Shown here piece by piece: positions 1 to 8,386 of a stretch of DNA of 64,000 nucleotides. The position numbers and the translations under genes are program-made. The stretch comes from Ferrovibrio sp. MS7 (GTDB taxonomy: Bacteria; Pseudomonadota; Alphaproteobacteria; Ferrovibrionales; Ferrovibrionaceae), in assembly GCF_038404985.1 (NCBI RefSeq), contig NZ_JBBKBA010000001.1:958001-1022000 (forward strand), read 5' to 3'. The notes beneath the pieces are model-generated. The model worked only from the letters and a program-made list of their open reading frames with translations, did no database searches and was not told where the DNA came from. Numbering within the stretch: position 1 is the first letter of the stretch; every line of letters begins with the position of its first letter.

Positions 1-49
1 AAAGGCAGGTGGCGACAAGGGCGCCGGTGATGGCGGCAAGCAGCTTCAT
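1..49 (-). CDS. 5' fragment of a gene with an N-terminal signal sequence (partial)
   Basis: An ATG at 49-47 on the minus strand opens a frame that runs off the left edge of the window. Sixteen codons are visible, giving MKLLAAITGALVATCL, a basic then hydrophobic N-terminus typical of a signal peptide or lipoprotein signal. A purine-rich Shine-Dalgarno (GGGGGAA, complement of about 55-61) lies a few bases upstream. The function cannot be told from this fragment. Confidence 0.5.
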   Translation of the reverse strand, partial: MKLLAAITGALVATCL

Positions 50-232
50 CTGTGTTTCCCCCGATTATTCCCCAAATATTTGTTGCCCCTACTATGCGCC
101 CAGGCACTGTCTTTGGGGGAGCGAAAAATGCACCCCGACAATATTTCCATAAGGCAGGGCCTGGATCATCCTTGGGCCCCGGCGCAGAGTGCGGCCAAGC
201 CACAAGCCATCTCCCCTTGCCAGCGTGCCGCC

Positions 233-1129
233 ATGTCGCTTCGCCATGTCCTGCTTGCCATCCTGATCATGGCGATCTGGGGCTTCAATTTCGTCGTCAT
301 CCGCTTCGGGCTTGATGCCTTCCCGCCGCTGCTGTTCAACGGCCTGCGCTTCACCGTGGCGAGCCTGCCCTTCCTGTTATTCCTGCGCAGCCCAGGCGTG
401 CCCTGGCGCTGGGTGCTGGGCACCGGCCTGGTGCTCGGCATCATGAAATTCAGCCTGCTGTTCCTGGCGATGAATAACGGCCTGCCGGCGGGGCTGGCTT
501 CCGTGGTGATGCAGGCGCAGGCTTTGTTCAGCGTGGTGTTTGCCGCGCTGCTGCTCAGCGAACGGCCGGGGCCGCTGCAATGGGCGGGTTTGTCGATTGC
601 CGCCCTCGGCCTCGGCGTCATCGGCATCGATATGGGGCTGGAAGCCAGCTTCGTGGCTTTCGCCATTGCCATTTGCGCTGCCGCCTGCTGGGGCTTTGCC
701 AATATCCTGACGCGCAAGGCGGCGGCGCCGAATCCGCTCGCCTTCATGGTCTGGGTCGGCGCCGTGCCGCCGCTGCCGATGTTCGCGCTGTCATGGATTT
801 TCGAGGGCGAGGCGCAGATCGCGGCGGCCCTAGGCAGCCTCGACCTGCGCGGCATCCTCTCGGTGCTCTATATCGGCCTGCTTTCCACCACGGCCTGCTT
901 CGCTGCCTGGAGCCTGCTGCTGCGGCAGTATTCGGCATCTCTGGTGGCGCCGTTCACCCTGCTGGTGCCGGTTTTCGGCCTCGCCAGCGCCGGGCTGGTG
1001 CTCGGCGAGACACCCTCGGCGCTGAAATTCGCCGGCGCCGGGCTGATCCTGCTCGGGCTGATGGTGAATGCCGGGCTGCTGCGGCGCCTGCTGGGGCGCC
1101 TGTTCGCGCGCCGGCCGGCGGTGGCCTGA
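233..1129 (+). CDS. EamA/DMT-family transporter
   Basis: A 298-residue integral membrane protein with about ten hydrophobic segments arranged as two EamA repeats. It begins directly with TM1, which carries the family-typical WGFNFVVIRFGLD stretch. DMT transporters of this type export metabolites such as amino acids from the cytoplasm; the substrate cannot be inferred here. The start is uncertain. ATG 233 fits the family boundary but has no clear ribosome binding site. An in-frame ATG at 128 has a good one (GGGGGAG at 115-121) and would add 35 residues with no hydrophobic segment. The gene stands alone, followed by a convergent small gene. Confidence 0.85.
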   Translation: MSLRHVLLAILIMAIWGFNFVVIRFGLDAFPPLLFNGLRFTVASLPFLLFLRSPGVPWRWVLGTGLVLGIMKFSLLFLAMNNGLPAGLASVVMQAQALFSVVFAALLLSERPGPLQWAGLSIAALGLGVIGIDMGLEASFVAFAIAICAAACWGFANILTRKAAAPNPLAFMVWVGAVPPLPMFALSWIFEGEAQIAAALGSLDLRGILSVLYIGLLSTTACFAAWSLLLRQYSASLVAPFTLLVPVFGLASAGLVLGETPSALKFAGAGLILLGLMVNAGLLRRLLGRLFARRPAVA

Positions 1130-1132
1130 GGG

Positions 1133-1285
1133 TTAGAGTTTCAGCGCCAGTTCGCGGATGGTGGCGCGGCAGGAATCCGCCGTGCGTTCCAGGTAGTCGC
1201 GTGCCTCGGGCCGCAGGTTGTCCTGCTGCAGTTGTTCATTGATCGAAGCCAGAATCGCCCGCAAGTGCCTGATCCGCACTGACAT
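1133..1285 (-). CDS. Small 50-residue helical protein
   Basis: A 51-codon frame from ATG 1285 to TAA 1133, preceded by a purine-rich run on the minus strand (GGGGG, complement of 1294-1298). The product starts MSVRIRHLRAIL and is a charged, amphipathic-helix-rich polypeptide with no membrane segment or Cys pair. It resembles no family I can name with confidence. The codon use is like the neighbours and the frame sits cleanly between two genes, which supports it being real. It converges on the DMT transporter. Confidence 0.5.
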   Translation of the reverse strand: MSVRIRHLRAILASINEQLQQDNLRPEARDYLERTADSCRATIRELALKL

Positions 1286-1405
1286 ACTCTCATCCCCCTC
1301 AAGGTGTTCCATCGGGCGGAGCTTGGCTGATTCGTGGTTAATAAAGTTTATCCAACGGCGAGCTGATCCGGTTTTTACCCGACCAGAGCTTGCAGCGTGC
1401 TGGCG

Positions 1406-1430
1406 CTAGACCGTGACGCCTCTAGACCGT
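1406..1430. repeat. Imperfect tandem duplication over a stop codon (period 16)
   Basis: CTAGACCGT occurs at 1406-1414 and again at 1422-1430. The copy at 1422 supplies the TAG stop of the minus-strand gene 1422-1718; the other lies just beyond it. One of seven stop-proximal duplications in the window. Confidence 0.7.
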
Positions 1431-1718
1431 CACATCGGCGTTGCGGCCCATGCCACGCGGCCGGGGGCCGGCGCGGTCGGTGCGGGCCTCGGTGGCATTG
1501 GCATTGTTATCCGCGTTGCGGCCCTTGTCGCCGCGGCTGCCAGCCGAGCTGCCGGAATTGCCCGAGGCGGTGGCCGCCATACGGGTTTCCGTGCGCACGC
1601 CAAGCGCCGCCACGCCCGCAACCGCCTGGGCGGCGGCCGGGCCTTGGTTGGTGGTCGGCTGGCCCGGCGCGGTGGCGACGGTCGGCAGCAGGCCGGGGGC
1701 GGGGGCGATCAAGCTCAT
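1422..1718 (-). CDS. Hypothetical Ala/Gly/Asn-rich 98-residue protein
   Basis: A 98-residue frame from ATG 1718 to TAG 1422. The product is low-complexity: an Ala/Pro/Gly-rich first half followed by a Ser/Gly/Asn/Arg-rich second half, with no signal peptide after the first residues and no recognisable domain. The ribosome site is weak. Longer frames exist on the plus strand over the same bases, but they overlap the gene at 1795, so this frame is preferred. The stop codon lies in a 16-bp-period tandem duplication. Function unknown. Confidence 0.45.
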   Translation of the reverse strand: MSLIAPAPGLLPTVATAPGQPTTNQGPAAAQAVAGVAALGVRTETRMAATASGNSGSSAGSRGDKGRNADNNANATEARTDRAGPRPRGMGRNADVTV

Positions 1719-1794
1719 AAGAGTAACCTAGGCCGATTTGGCGCAACCGCAAGAAGAAGGTTGCGAAAAATGCTGTGGCGCGCGAGGGTTAACC

Positions 1795-2157
1795 ATGAAA
1801 CCGCCGCAAAAGAAACCAGTGGGTGCATTGCAGCGCCTGGTGAACGCGCTTTTCGTGCCGGCAGCCAAGGCCAAGCCGCCGGCGAAGGCAGAGCCGACGG
1901 CTGCGCAGCGCAAGGGCGGCGACCCGCGTGCCGAACTGGCGCGGCTGATCCGCACCATCCGCGCCAAGATGGATCCGCGCCTGCTAAAATTAGCCGAGAA
2001 AGTGGCGCGCAAGGGACCGCCGACCACCGATCACGAACGCGCCATGCTCAGCGTCGAACTATTCCTGGCGCAGAAGGATGATGGCGGCGCCTTTGCCGCC
2101 AAGCTGCGCGCCAAGCTGGAAGAAGAAAAGCGTCGCGGCGGCCCGACTCATCACTAA
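1795..2157 (+). CDS. Hypothetical basic 120-residue protein
   Basis: The frame starts at ATG 1795 behind GAGGG and encodes 120 residues, Lys/Ala/Pro-rich at the N-terminus and helical and charged after about residue 40. There is no signal peptide and no membrane segment. The C-terminus ends GPTHH, and its codons plus the TAA stop are copied in tandem just downstream. I do not recognise a family. The high charge suggests a soluble, possibly nucleic-acid-associated protein, but that is only inference. Confidence 0.6.
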   Translation: MKPPQKKPVGALQRLVNALFVPAAKAKPPAKAEPTAAQRKGGDPRAELARLIRTIRAKMDPRLLKLAEKVARKGPPTTDHERAMLSVELFLAQKDDGGAFAAKLRAKLEEEKRRGGPTHH

Positions 2158-2176
2158 GCTGACTCATCACTGAGCT
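2145..2176. repeat. Imperfect tandem duplication over a stop codon (period 16)
   Basis: GACTCATCACTAAGCT (2145-2160) is followed directly by GACTCATCACTGAGCT (2161-2176). One base differs, turning TAA into TGA. A further weak partial copy (GTATCACC) follows. The first unit contains the end of the gene at 1795-2157. Confidence 0.85.
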
Positions 2177-2194
2177 GGCGTATCACCACAGACT

Positions 2195-3064
2195 TTAGTG
2201 CAGTTGCCGCGCCGGCGGTTCGTCATCCTTGGCGGCTGGCGCTGCGGCCGCATCAGTCTGCGGCACGCCCGGGGCCTCGGCCGGGGCGCTTGCCGCCGCC
2301 GTTTCGGCATCGCCGCGCTTGAAGCGTTCATGTGCGCGCAGGCTGAACGGGATCGAGATGATATAGGCGATTTCCAGCGCCGCCAGCGTGTACCACGGCT
2401 CGTTCATCAGCAAGGCGGCCAGCACGCCAACCCCCAGCAGCACCGGCAGCACCGCCTCGCGCTTCACCCGCACGCGCTTGAAGGAATAGGTCGGCACCTT
2501 GCTGATCATCAGGAAGCCGATGCCCAGCGCCCAGATGGCGTTGAGGAAGGGCGAGCGGAACAGCGCCGAATCGACTTCCAGGCTGAGGATCATGAACAGC
2601 AGCGACAGGCCGGCGCCGGCGGGCGACGGGATGCCGGTGAAGAAGCTGCCGGTCCAGACCGGCTTCTCGGTATCTTCCAGCGCGGTGTTGAAGCGCGCCA
2701 GGCGCAAGGCGGTGCAGGTGGCGAAGGCCAGCACCACCAGCCAGCCGGGATTGCCGTTGCCGAGATCGTGCAAGGTCCAGAAATACAGCACCATCACCGG
2801 CGCGACGCCGAAGCAGAGGAAATCGGAGAGCGAATCAAGCTCGGCGCCGAAGCGGCTGGCGCCTTTGAGCAGCCGCGCCACGCGGCCATCCAGCATGTCG
2901 AACAGAGCCGCCACGGCAATCGCGGCCACGGCGAATTTCCACTGCCCGGCAATGGCGAAACGGATCGCGGTGAGGCCGGAGCAGAGCGCGCAGATGGTAA
3001 GGATATTCGGCGCCAGCGTGTTGAGCGGCAGCTTGCGCAGGCGCGGCGGCGGCTTGATCAGCAT
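2195..3064 (-). CDS. pssA: CDP-diacylglycerol--serine O-phosphatidyltransferase
   Basis: A 289-residue multi-spanning membrane enzyme that joins CDP-diacylglycerol and L-serine to make phosphatidylserine, the first step to phosphatidylethanolamine. The CDP-alcohol phosphotransferase signature is complete: D56, D59, G60, A63, R64, G73, D77 and D81, the D-x2-DG-x2-AR-x8-G-x3-D-x3-D pattern. About seven or eight hydrophobic segments follow. The last 40 residues are an Ala/Glu-rich, probably cytosolic tail. GGAGGG precedes ATG 3064. It lies 28 bp downstream of psd in the same direction, so the two steps of PE synthesis form one operon. Confidence 0.95.
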   Translation of the reverse strand: MLIKPPPRLRKLPLNTLAPNILTICALCSGLTAIRFAIAGQWKFAVAAIAVAALFDMLDGRVARLLKGASRFGAELDSLSDFLCFGVAPVMVLYFWTLHDLGNGNPGWLVVLAFATCTALRLARFNTALEDTEKPVWTGSFFTGIPSPAGAGLSLLFMILSLEVDSALFRSPFLNAIWALGIGFLMISKVPTYSFKRVRVKREAVLPVLLGVGVLAALLMNEPWYTLAALEIAYIISIPFSLRAHERFKRGDAETAAASAPAEAPGVPQTDAAAAPAAKDDEPPARQLH

Positions 3065-3092
3065 GCTTCAGCCCTCCAGATAAGTGCGCGCT

Positions 3093-3812
3093 TCAGCGGA
3101 TTTCGCCGCCGCGCGCCGCTTCCTCGGCCTCGTCCTCGGCGATCACGGTCTCGCCGCCGATGGTATTCTGGCCCACCACCACCAGCGGCACCATGCCATC
3201 ATCGAGATAGACATCGACGCGGCTGCCGAAGCGGATCAGGCCGAAGCGTTCGCCGGCCTTGTAGACCTGGCCCTCGCGCGCCTCGCAGAGAATGCGGCGG
3301 GCAACCAGGCCGGCGATCTGCACCACCGCCACTTCCTTGCCGCTCTCGAGCTTCAGCTTCATCGACTGGCGCTCGTTGTCGGTGGAGGCCTTGTCCAGCG
3401 CCGCGTTGAGGAACTTGCCCGGGCGGTAGGCCAGCGCCGTCACGGTGCCATCCACCGGCGAACGGTTCACATGCACGTTGAACACGTTCATGAAGATCGA
3501 GATGCGCAGACGGGCATCGAAGCCCATGCCGAGTTCCTCCGGCGGCACCGCGCGCTCGATCATCTGCACCACGCCATCGGCCGGCGCGATCAGCAGGGTC
3601 GGCAGCGCCTGGCCATCGGGGCCGGGCTGGCGGATCGGGGTGACGCGCGGCGGATCGCGGAAGAAGTAGGCGCACCAGGCGGTGAGCACCACGCCGACCC
3701 AGCCAAGCGGGGTGGCGATCCAGAACAGCACCAGGGTACCCAGCGCGAACAGCGCGATGAACTTCCAGCCCTCGCGGTGGATCGGCACCAGAACCGAACG
3801 GATCGTGTCCAT
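3093..3812 (-). CDS. psd: Phosphatidylserine decarboxylase proenzyme
   Basis: A 239-residue pyruvoyl-dependent decarboxylase of the short (PSD-A-like) type that converts phosphatidylserine to phosphatidylethanolamine at the inner membrane. N-terminal hydrophobic segments at about 18-45 anchor it. The self-cleavage site is the Gly-Ser pair at 196-197 within FGSRVD; cleavage would leave a small alpha chain of about 43 residues with an N-terminal pyruvoyl group. A conserved [13 protein letters not shown] stretch carries the expected His residues. It is the first gene of the psd-pssA pair. Confidence 0.95.
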   Translation of the reverse strand: MDTIRSVLVPIHREGWKFIALFALGTLVLFWIATPLGWVGVVLTAWCAYFFRDPPRVTPIRQPGPDGQALPTLLIAPADGVVQMIERAVPPEELGMGFDARLRISIFMNVFNVHVNRSPVDGTVTALAYRPGKFLNAALDKASTDNERQSMKLKLESGKEVAVVQIAGLVARRILCEAREGQVYKAGERFGLIRFGSRVDVYLDDGMVPLVVVGQNTIGGETVIAEDEAEEAARGGEIR

Positions 3813-3880
3813 ACTCGTTAAGCCTCAACAGGTTGAATGCAGTGCCGCATTGTACCGGCAATGCATCGAGCCTGAAAGGC

Positions 3881-5725
3881 TTAAACCGTGCCGGCCTCCA
3901 GCCGCTGTTCGGCTTCCGCAGCCTCAAGTTGCCGCCGCCAGAGCCTTGCATAAAGGCCGTCCAGGGCCAGCAGGGTTTCATGCCGGCCGCGCTCCGCCAC
4001 GCGGCCCGCTTCCAGCACCACGATCTCGTCGGCATCCACCACGGTGGAGAGGCGATGCGCGATCACCAGGGTGGTGACGCCCTGGGCGGCATTGCCGAGC
4101 GCCTGCTGGATCTCGCGTTCGGTATGGGTATCCAGCGCCGAGGTGGCTTCGTCGAACAGCATCACGCGTGGACGCTTCAGCAGCGCGCGGGCGATGGCGA
4201 CGCGCTGCTTCTCGCCGCCGGAGAGTTTCAGGCCACGTTCGCCCACCATGGTCTGGTAGCCATCGGGCAGGCGCTCGATCAGCGGTTCGAGCTGCGCCAT
4301 GCGCGCCGCTTCGCGCATCTCTGCCTCGCTGGCCTCGGGCCGGCCATAGGCGATGTTGTAGGCGATGGTGTCGTTGAACAGCACGGTATCCTGCGGCACG
4401 ATGCCGATGGCCTGGCGCAAGGAAAGCTGCGTCACGCTGCGGATATCCTGGCCGTCGACGCGGATACTGCCGCCGGTAATGTCGTAGAAGCGGAACAACA
4501 GCCGCGACAAGGTGCTCTTGCCGGCGCCGGACGCGCCCACCACCGCGAGCTTACGGCCCGGCGCGATACGGAATGACACGCTCTGCAGAATCGGGCGGCG
4601 CGGATCATAGGCGAAATCCACAGCGTCGAACTCGACTTCACCCGGCCCCGGCGCCAGCGGCATGGCATCGGGCGCGTCCTGCACTTCCGCCGGCACGTCG
4701 AGCAAGTTGAACATCGCTTCCATGTCCACCAGGCCCTGCTTGATCTCGCGATAGGCGAAGCCGAGGAAATTGAGCGGCAGGTAAAGCTGGATCAGGTAGG
4801 TGTTGACCATGACGAAATCACCGAGCGTCATGGCACCGTCACGCACCCCCTTGGCCGCCAGCGCCATCACGCCGATCAGGCCGATGGCGATGATGAAACC
4901 CTGGCCCAGATTCAGCGCCGAAAGCGTCACCTGGCTTTTCACCGCCGCCTGTTCATAGCGGCTCAGGGCCTCGTCGAAGCGCCGCGCTTCATGCGCTTCG
5001 TTGGTGAAGTATTTCACCGTCTCGTAATTCAGCAGGCTGTCGACGGCGCGGGTATTGGCGCGCTGGTCCTCGTCGTTCATCTCGCGGCGATACTTGGTGC
5101 GCCATTCGGTGAACAGCAAAGTGAAGGCGATATAGCCGGCGATGGCGCCCACCGTGATGGCGGTGAACTCCCAGCCATAGAGCACCCAGAGGATGCCGCC
5201 GACGAGGAATATCTCGAAAATCGTCGGCACGATGTTGAAGGTCATGAACTGCAGCACGAACTGGATGCCCTTGGTGCCGCGTTCGATCACGCGGCTCAAG
5301 CCTCCAGTCTGGCGCTCGAGATGGAAACGTAAGGAAAGCGCATGCATGTGGTTGAACACATCCAGCGCCAGGTCGCGAATCGCCGCCTGCGCCACCTTGG
5401 CGAAGACCGCGTCGCGCGCTTCGCCGAAAGCCTGGGCGCCGACCCGCGCCATGCCATAGGCCAGGATCAGGCCCAGCACCGCCAGCAGCGGTGCATGGCT
5501 GTCATTCTTGGCGATGTCGAGCAGATCGACGGCGCGCTTGTAGAGATACGGCACGCTGACATTGATCAGCTTGGCGCAGATCAGGAACAGGATGGCCACC
5601 ACCACGCGGCCACGCAGATCGGCGCGGTTCTTCGGCCACAGGCGGCCAAGCAGTTCGGTGGCAAAGCGGCGCCGCTTGGCCGGGTCGCGGGCCTCGCGCT
5701 GGGGCGGCGGAAAAAGGATTGGCAT
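3881..5725 (-). CDS. ABC exporter, Atm1/HMT1-type fused permease-ATPase
   Basis: A 614-residue half-transporter that should work as a homodimer in the inner membrane. The first 330 or so residues hold the six-helix ABC transmembrane domain. The nucleotide-binding domain has Walker A GASGAGKST at about 395-403, the signature LSGGEKQR near 500, Walker B LFDEATSALD near 520 and the switch His in IAHRLSTV near 555. The sequence most resembles the Atm1 group, whose members export glutathione-linked sulfur or metal compounds; that assignment is from family resemblance. It lies upstream of psd on the same strand with a short gap. Confidence 0.88.
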   Translation of the reverse strand: MPILFPPPQREARDPAKRRRFATELLGRLWPKNRADLRGRVVVAILFLICAKLINVSVPYLYKRAVDLLDIAKNDSHAPLLAVLGLILAYGMARVGAQAFGEARDAVFAKVAQAAIRDLALDVFNHMHALSLRFHLERQTGGLSRVIERGTKGIQFVLQFMTFNIVPTIFEIFLVGGILWVLYGWEFTAITVGAIAGYIAFTLLFTEWRTKYRREMNDEDQRANTRAVDSLLNYETVKYFTNEAHEARRFDEALSRYEQAAVKSQVTLSALNLGQGFIIAIGLIGVMALAAKGVRDGAMTLGDFVMVNTYLIQLYLPLNFLGFAYREIKQGLVDMEAMFNLLDVPAEVQDAPDAMPLAPGPGEVEFDAVDFAYDPRRPILQSVSFRIAPGRKLAVVGASGAGKSTLSRLLFRFYDITGGSIRVDGQDIRSVTQLSLRQAIGIVPQDTVLFNDTIAYNIAYGRPEASEAEMREAARMAQLEPLIERLPDGYQTMVGERGLKLSGGEKQRVAIARALLKRPRVMLFDEATSALDTHTEREIQQALGNAAQGVTTLVIAHRLSTVVDADEIVVLEAGRVAERGRHETLLALDGLYARLWRRQLEAAEAEQRLEAGTV

Positions 5726-5822
5726 GGGACCTGAAGGAATAGGGGGCGGGACTTGCGCCGCTCCGGGGCCGGGCGTATTGATTCCCCAACCCCAACCAGA
5801 CAGTTACCTCGGGAGCGACGCG

Positions 5823-6674
5823 ATGAAGGTGGTTAGTTTCACGGCGAATGGCAAGGCCTCGTACGGGGTCGTCGGCGCGGATGGCAAGGTGGCCGATGTC
5901 GGCGCCGTGCTCGGCGCCACCTACCCGGACCTGGTGGCGGTGCTGAAGGCCGGCGCGCTGGCCAAGCTCGGCGAGGCGGCGGCCGCGGCGCCGAAGCTCG
6001 GGGCCGTGGAAAGCCTGGACCTGCTGCCGGTTGTGCCGAATCCGGGCAAGATCATCTGCATCGGCGTCAACTACGACGAGCACCGCCGCGAAATGGGCCG
6101 CGAGCCGCCGGGCCATCCGACCTGCTTCGTGCGCTTCCCGGAAAGCCAGGTGGCGCATGGCAAGCCGCTGCTGCGGCCGCAGGAATCCGAGCGCTTCGAT
6201 TATGAAGGCGAACTCGCCATCATTATCGGCAAGGAAGGCTTCAAGGTCTCGGAAGACAACGCCTATTCGCTGATCGCCGGCTATAGCTGCTACATGGACG
6301 GCTCGATCCGCGACTGGCAGAATCACACCAGCCAGTTCACCCCGGGCAAGAACTTCCCCGCCACCGGCGGCTTCGGCCCCTGGATGGTGTCGGCGGATGA
6401 AATCCCCGATCCGCAGAACCTGACGCTGGAAACCCGCCTCAATGGCCAGAGCGTGCAGAAGTCCGGCACCGACCTGATGACCTTCAACATCCGCAAGATC
6501 ATCAAGTATGTCACCACCTGGGTGGCGCTGAAGCCGGGCGACGTGATCGCCACCGGCACGCCGGGCGGCGTCGGCGCCAAGCGCACCCCGCCGCTGTGGA
6601 TGAAGGATGGCGATGTCGCGGAAGTGGAAATCAGCGGCGTCGGCCTGCTGCGCCATCCGGTCAAGAACGCTTAA
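5823..6674 (+). CDS. Fumarylacetoacetate hydrolase (FAH) family protein
   Basis: A 283-residue protein with the FAH fold. After a short N-terminal domain comes the conserved KIICIGVNY segment. The metal-binding acids are in place: E128 and E130 in DYEGELA and D159 in MDGSIRD. ATGTPGGVG and the C-terminal GDVAEVEISGVG close the domain. Members hydrolyse or decarboxylate small dicarbonyl compounds, such as acylpyruvates, with Mg2+. The exact substrate is not predictable. GGGAG precedes ATG 5823. It converges on pyrD, and a terminator-like hairpin sits just beyond its stop. Confidence 0.9.
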   Translation: MKVVSFTANGKASYGVVGADGKVADVGAVLGATYPDLVAVLKAGALAKLGEAAAAAPKLGAVESLDLLPVVPNPGKIICIGVNYDEHRREMGREPPGHPTCFVRFPESQVAHGKPLLRPQESERFDYEGELAIIIGKEGFKVSEDNAYSLIAGYSCYMDGSIRDWQNHTSQFTPGKNFPATGGFGPWMVSADEIPDPQNLTLETRLNGQSVQKSGTDLMTFNIRKIIKYVTTWVALKPGDVIATGTPGGVGAKRTPPLWMKDGDVAEVEISGVGLLRHPVKNA

Positions 6675-6683
6675 AGTCCCAGC

Positions 6684-7736
6684 CTATCTGGCATCGGCTC
6701 CGACGGCTTCCGCCACATGGCGGAAGCCGTCTTGCTTTAACAAGGCCGCCAGCTCGCGATTGATGCGGCTGACCAGGCCCGGCCCCTCATAGACCAGCGC
6801 CGAATAGAGCTGCACGGCGGAAGCGCCGGCGCGGATCTTGGCATAGGCATCCTTGCCGCTGGCGATGCCGCCGGTGCCGATCAGCACCGTCTTGCCGCCG
6901 AGCCGGGCATAGAGCTTGCGCAAGATATCGGTGGACGGTGCCAGCAATGGCGCGCCGGAAAGTCCGCCGGTCTCGGCCTTGTTCGGGCTTTTCAGGCTGT
7001 CGGGCCGTGCGATGGTGGTGTTGGTGGCGATCAGGCCATCCAGCTTGTGTTCCAGCGCCAGTTCGGCGATGTCGTCGAGATCGGCATCGGTAAGGTCCGG
7101 TGCGATCTTCACGAATAAAGGCTTCGGCTTCTGCTGCCGCAGGGGGGCAAGGCGGGCCAGCAGGCCGGCCAGTTCGTCACGGCCCTGCAGGTTGCGCAGG
7201 CCCGGCGTGTTCGGCGACGACACATTGACGACGCAGAAATCCACCAGCGGCGCCAATGCCGCGTAGCCAATCGCGTAATCGCCGGCGCGGTCCGTGCTGT
7301 CCTTGTTGGCGCCGAGATTGGCACCCACCAGCCCGGCCTTGCGCTGGCGCGCGGCCAGCCGCGCCACGGCGGCATCGAGGCCTTCGTTGTTGAAACCCAT
7401 GCGGTTGATCACGGCGCGGTCGGCTTCCAGGCGGAACACGCGCGGGCGCGGATTGCCCGGCTGTGGCCGGGGCGTGACGCCGCCGATCTCGACATAGCCG
7501 AAGCCGAGCCGCAGCATGGCATCGGGCACTTCCGCATTCTTGTCGAAGCCGGCGGCAAGGCCGACCGGGTTCGGCAGCTTGAGGCCGGCAATGGTGCTTT
7601 GCAGCACCGCGTCGCGGTAGGGCGCGGTGAGACTGAGCGGCAGGCCGAGCGAGAGCAGCCGCAAGGTGGCGCGGTGCGCATCCTCGGCATCGATATGGCG
7701 CAGCAGCGGCCAGGCGACAGTCTTGTAGAGGCTCAT
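6684..7736 (-). CDS. pyrD: Dihydroorotate dehydrogenase (quinone), class 2
   Basis: A 350-residue FMN enzyme that oxidises dihydroorotate to orotate in pyrimidine synthesis, passing electrons to the quinone pool at the inner membrane. The amphipathic N-terminus (MSLYKTVAWPLLRHIDAEDAH) is the class 2 membrane-binding helix pair. The hallmark GLAAGFDKNAEVPDAM, the FVVNVSSPNTPG-like segment around the catalytic Ser, and GVGGI-like phosphate-binding repeats (IGTGGIASGKDAYAKIRAGA) follow. Its ATG overlaps the stop of the upstream gene by 4 bp, so translation is coupled. Its last codons encode an RNA hairpin. Confidence 0.95.
   Translation of the reverse strand: MSLYKTVAWPLLRHIDAEDAHRATLRLLSLGLPLSLTAPYRDAVLQSTIAGLKLPNPVGLAAGFDKNAEVPDAMLRLGFGYVEIGGVTPRPQPGNPRPRVFRLEADRAVINRMGFNNEGLDAAVARLAARQRKAGLVGANLGANKDSTDRAGDYAIGYAALAPLVDFCVVNVSSPNTPGLRNLQGRDELAGLLARLAPLRQQKPKPLFVKIAPDLTDADLDDIAELALEHKLDGLIATNTTIARPDSLKSPNKAETGGLSGAPLLAPSTDILRKLYARLGGKTVLIGTGGIASGKDAYAKIRAGASAVQLYSALVYEGPGLVSRINRELAALLKQDGFRHVAEAVGADAR
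6702..6731 (+). terminator. Hairpin terminator for the FAH gene, inside the 3' end of pyrD
   Basis: A 13-14 bp perfect stem (GACGGCTTCCGCC paired with GGCGGAAGCCGTC) with a tiny loop at 6715-6718, followed by TTGCTTT. It begins 28 bp after the FAH stop. The same bases encode the last residues of pyrD on the other strand. Confidence 0.6.
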
Positions 7737-8386
7737 GCCGGCTCCAGGGAATATGAGCGCAGGATCTGCGGTTCCAGCGAGGGATAGCGCGCGTTGCGCA
7801 GCAAATCCAGCCGCCGCGCGGTCCAATCGACATGACAGGGCAAGGCGGCGACCCGGGTGGCGAAATCCTGGGGCAGGTTTTCCGGCGCGGCATAGCGCAG
7901 CAACGTGCAATGCACCAGCGGATAGGGCGGATCGTAGCAGCCTTGCGGCGGCGGCACGCGTTCCAGCAAATACCGGCGCAAAGCCTGCAGGCGCGGATCG
8001 GGCGCTGCCGCTGCGATAACGCCCAGCGGGGCGGCGATCAGGCGGTCGAAGCGCCAGTGGAACGGTTGCCGCTCGATGCTTGCGAGTTCCGCCAGCGCGG
8101 TATCGCGCATCTCGGCCCAATAGGCATCCTTGTCGTAGGCGTGGCGCGGCTGGCCGATGACATGGACCGAAACATGCAGCCGTGCCGGCGGCAGGCGCCA
8201 GAAAGTGCCGGGTGGTGCCAGGGCCTCTATGGCATCGCGCAGGGCTTCGAAAGCGCGCTGCACGGCCTCGGGCGCCGCCGCCTGCAGGGTGTAGGAAACC
8301 TGCGCCGTGTCCCAATGCGGGTCGCGGATGAATTCGGTCTTGGCCGAGTCAGTCAAGCCGCGATCAGTCAAGATCGGGGAAGACAT
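7733..8386 (-). CDS. 2H phosphoesterase superfamily protein (2'-5' RNA ligase-like)
   Basis: A 217-residue protein whose two H-x-S/T motifs define the 2H phosphoesterase fold: H71-V-S73 in LHVSVH and H159-C-T161 in VHCTLL. Family members act on 2',3'-cyclic or 2'-5' phosphodiesters of RNA or nucleotides; the actual substrate is unknown. ATG 8386 is chosen because the frame stays open and gives a normal N-terminus. It overlaps the DUF952 gene by 23 bp, and its TGA overlaps the pyrD ATG by 4 bp, so the three genes are one coupled transcript. An alternative TTG start lies inside the overlap. Confidence 0.72.
   Translation of the reverse strand: MSSPILTDRGLTDSAKTEFIRDPHWDTAQVSYTLQAAAPEAVQRAFEALRDAIEALAPPGTFWRLPPARLHVSVHVIGQPRHAYDKDAYWAEMRDTALAELASIERQPFHWRFDRLIAAPLGVIAAAAPDPRLQALRRYLLERVPPPQGCYDPPYPLVHCTLLRYAAPENLPQDFATRVAALPCHVDWTARRLDLLRNARYPSLEPQILRSYSLEPA
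8349..8372. repeat. Tandem duplication over the DUF952 stop codon (period 15)
   Basis: TCAGTCAAG occurs at 8349-8357 and 8364-8372. On the minus strand this is CTTGACTGA twice, 15 bp apart. The two TGA codons are therefore in the same frame, giving the DUF952 gene a back-up stop. Confidence 0.75.

Noticed and set aside
1413-2081. A plus-strand 222-codon frame across the two small hypothetical genes
   Set aside because: It overlaps the better-supported frame at 1795, has no ribosome site and reads as Gly/Arg-rich filler.
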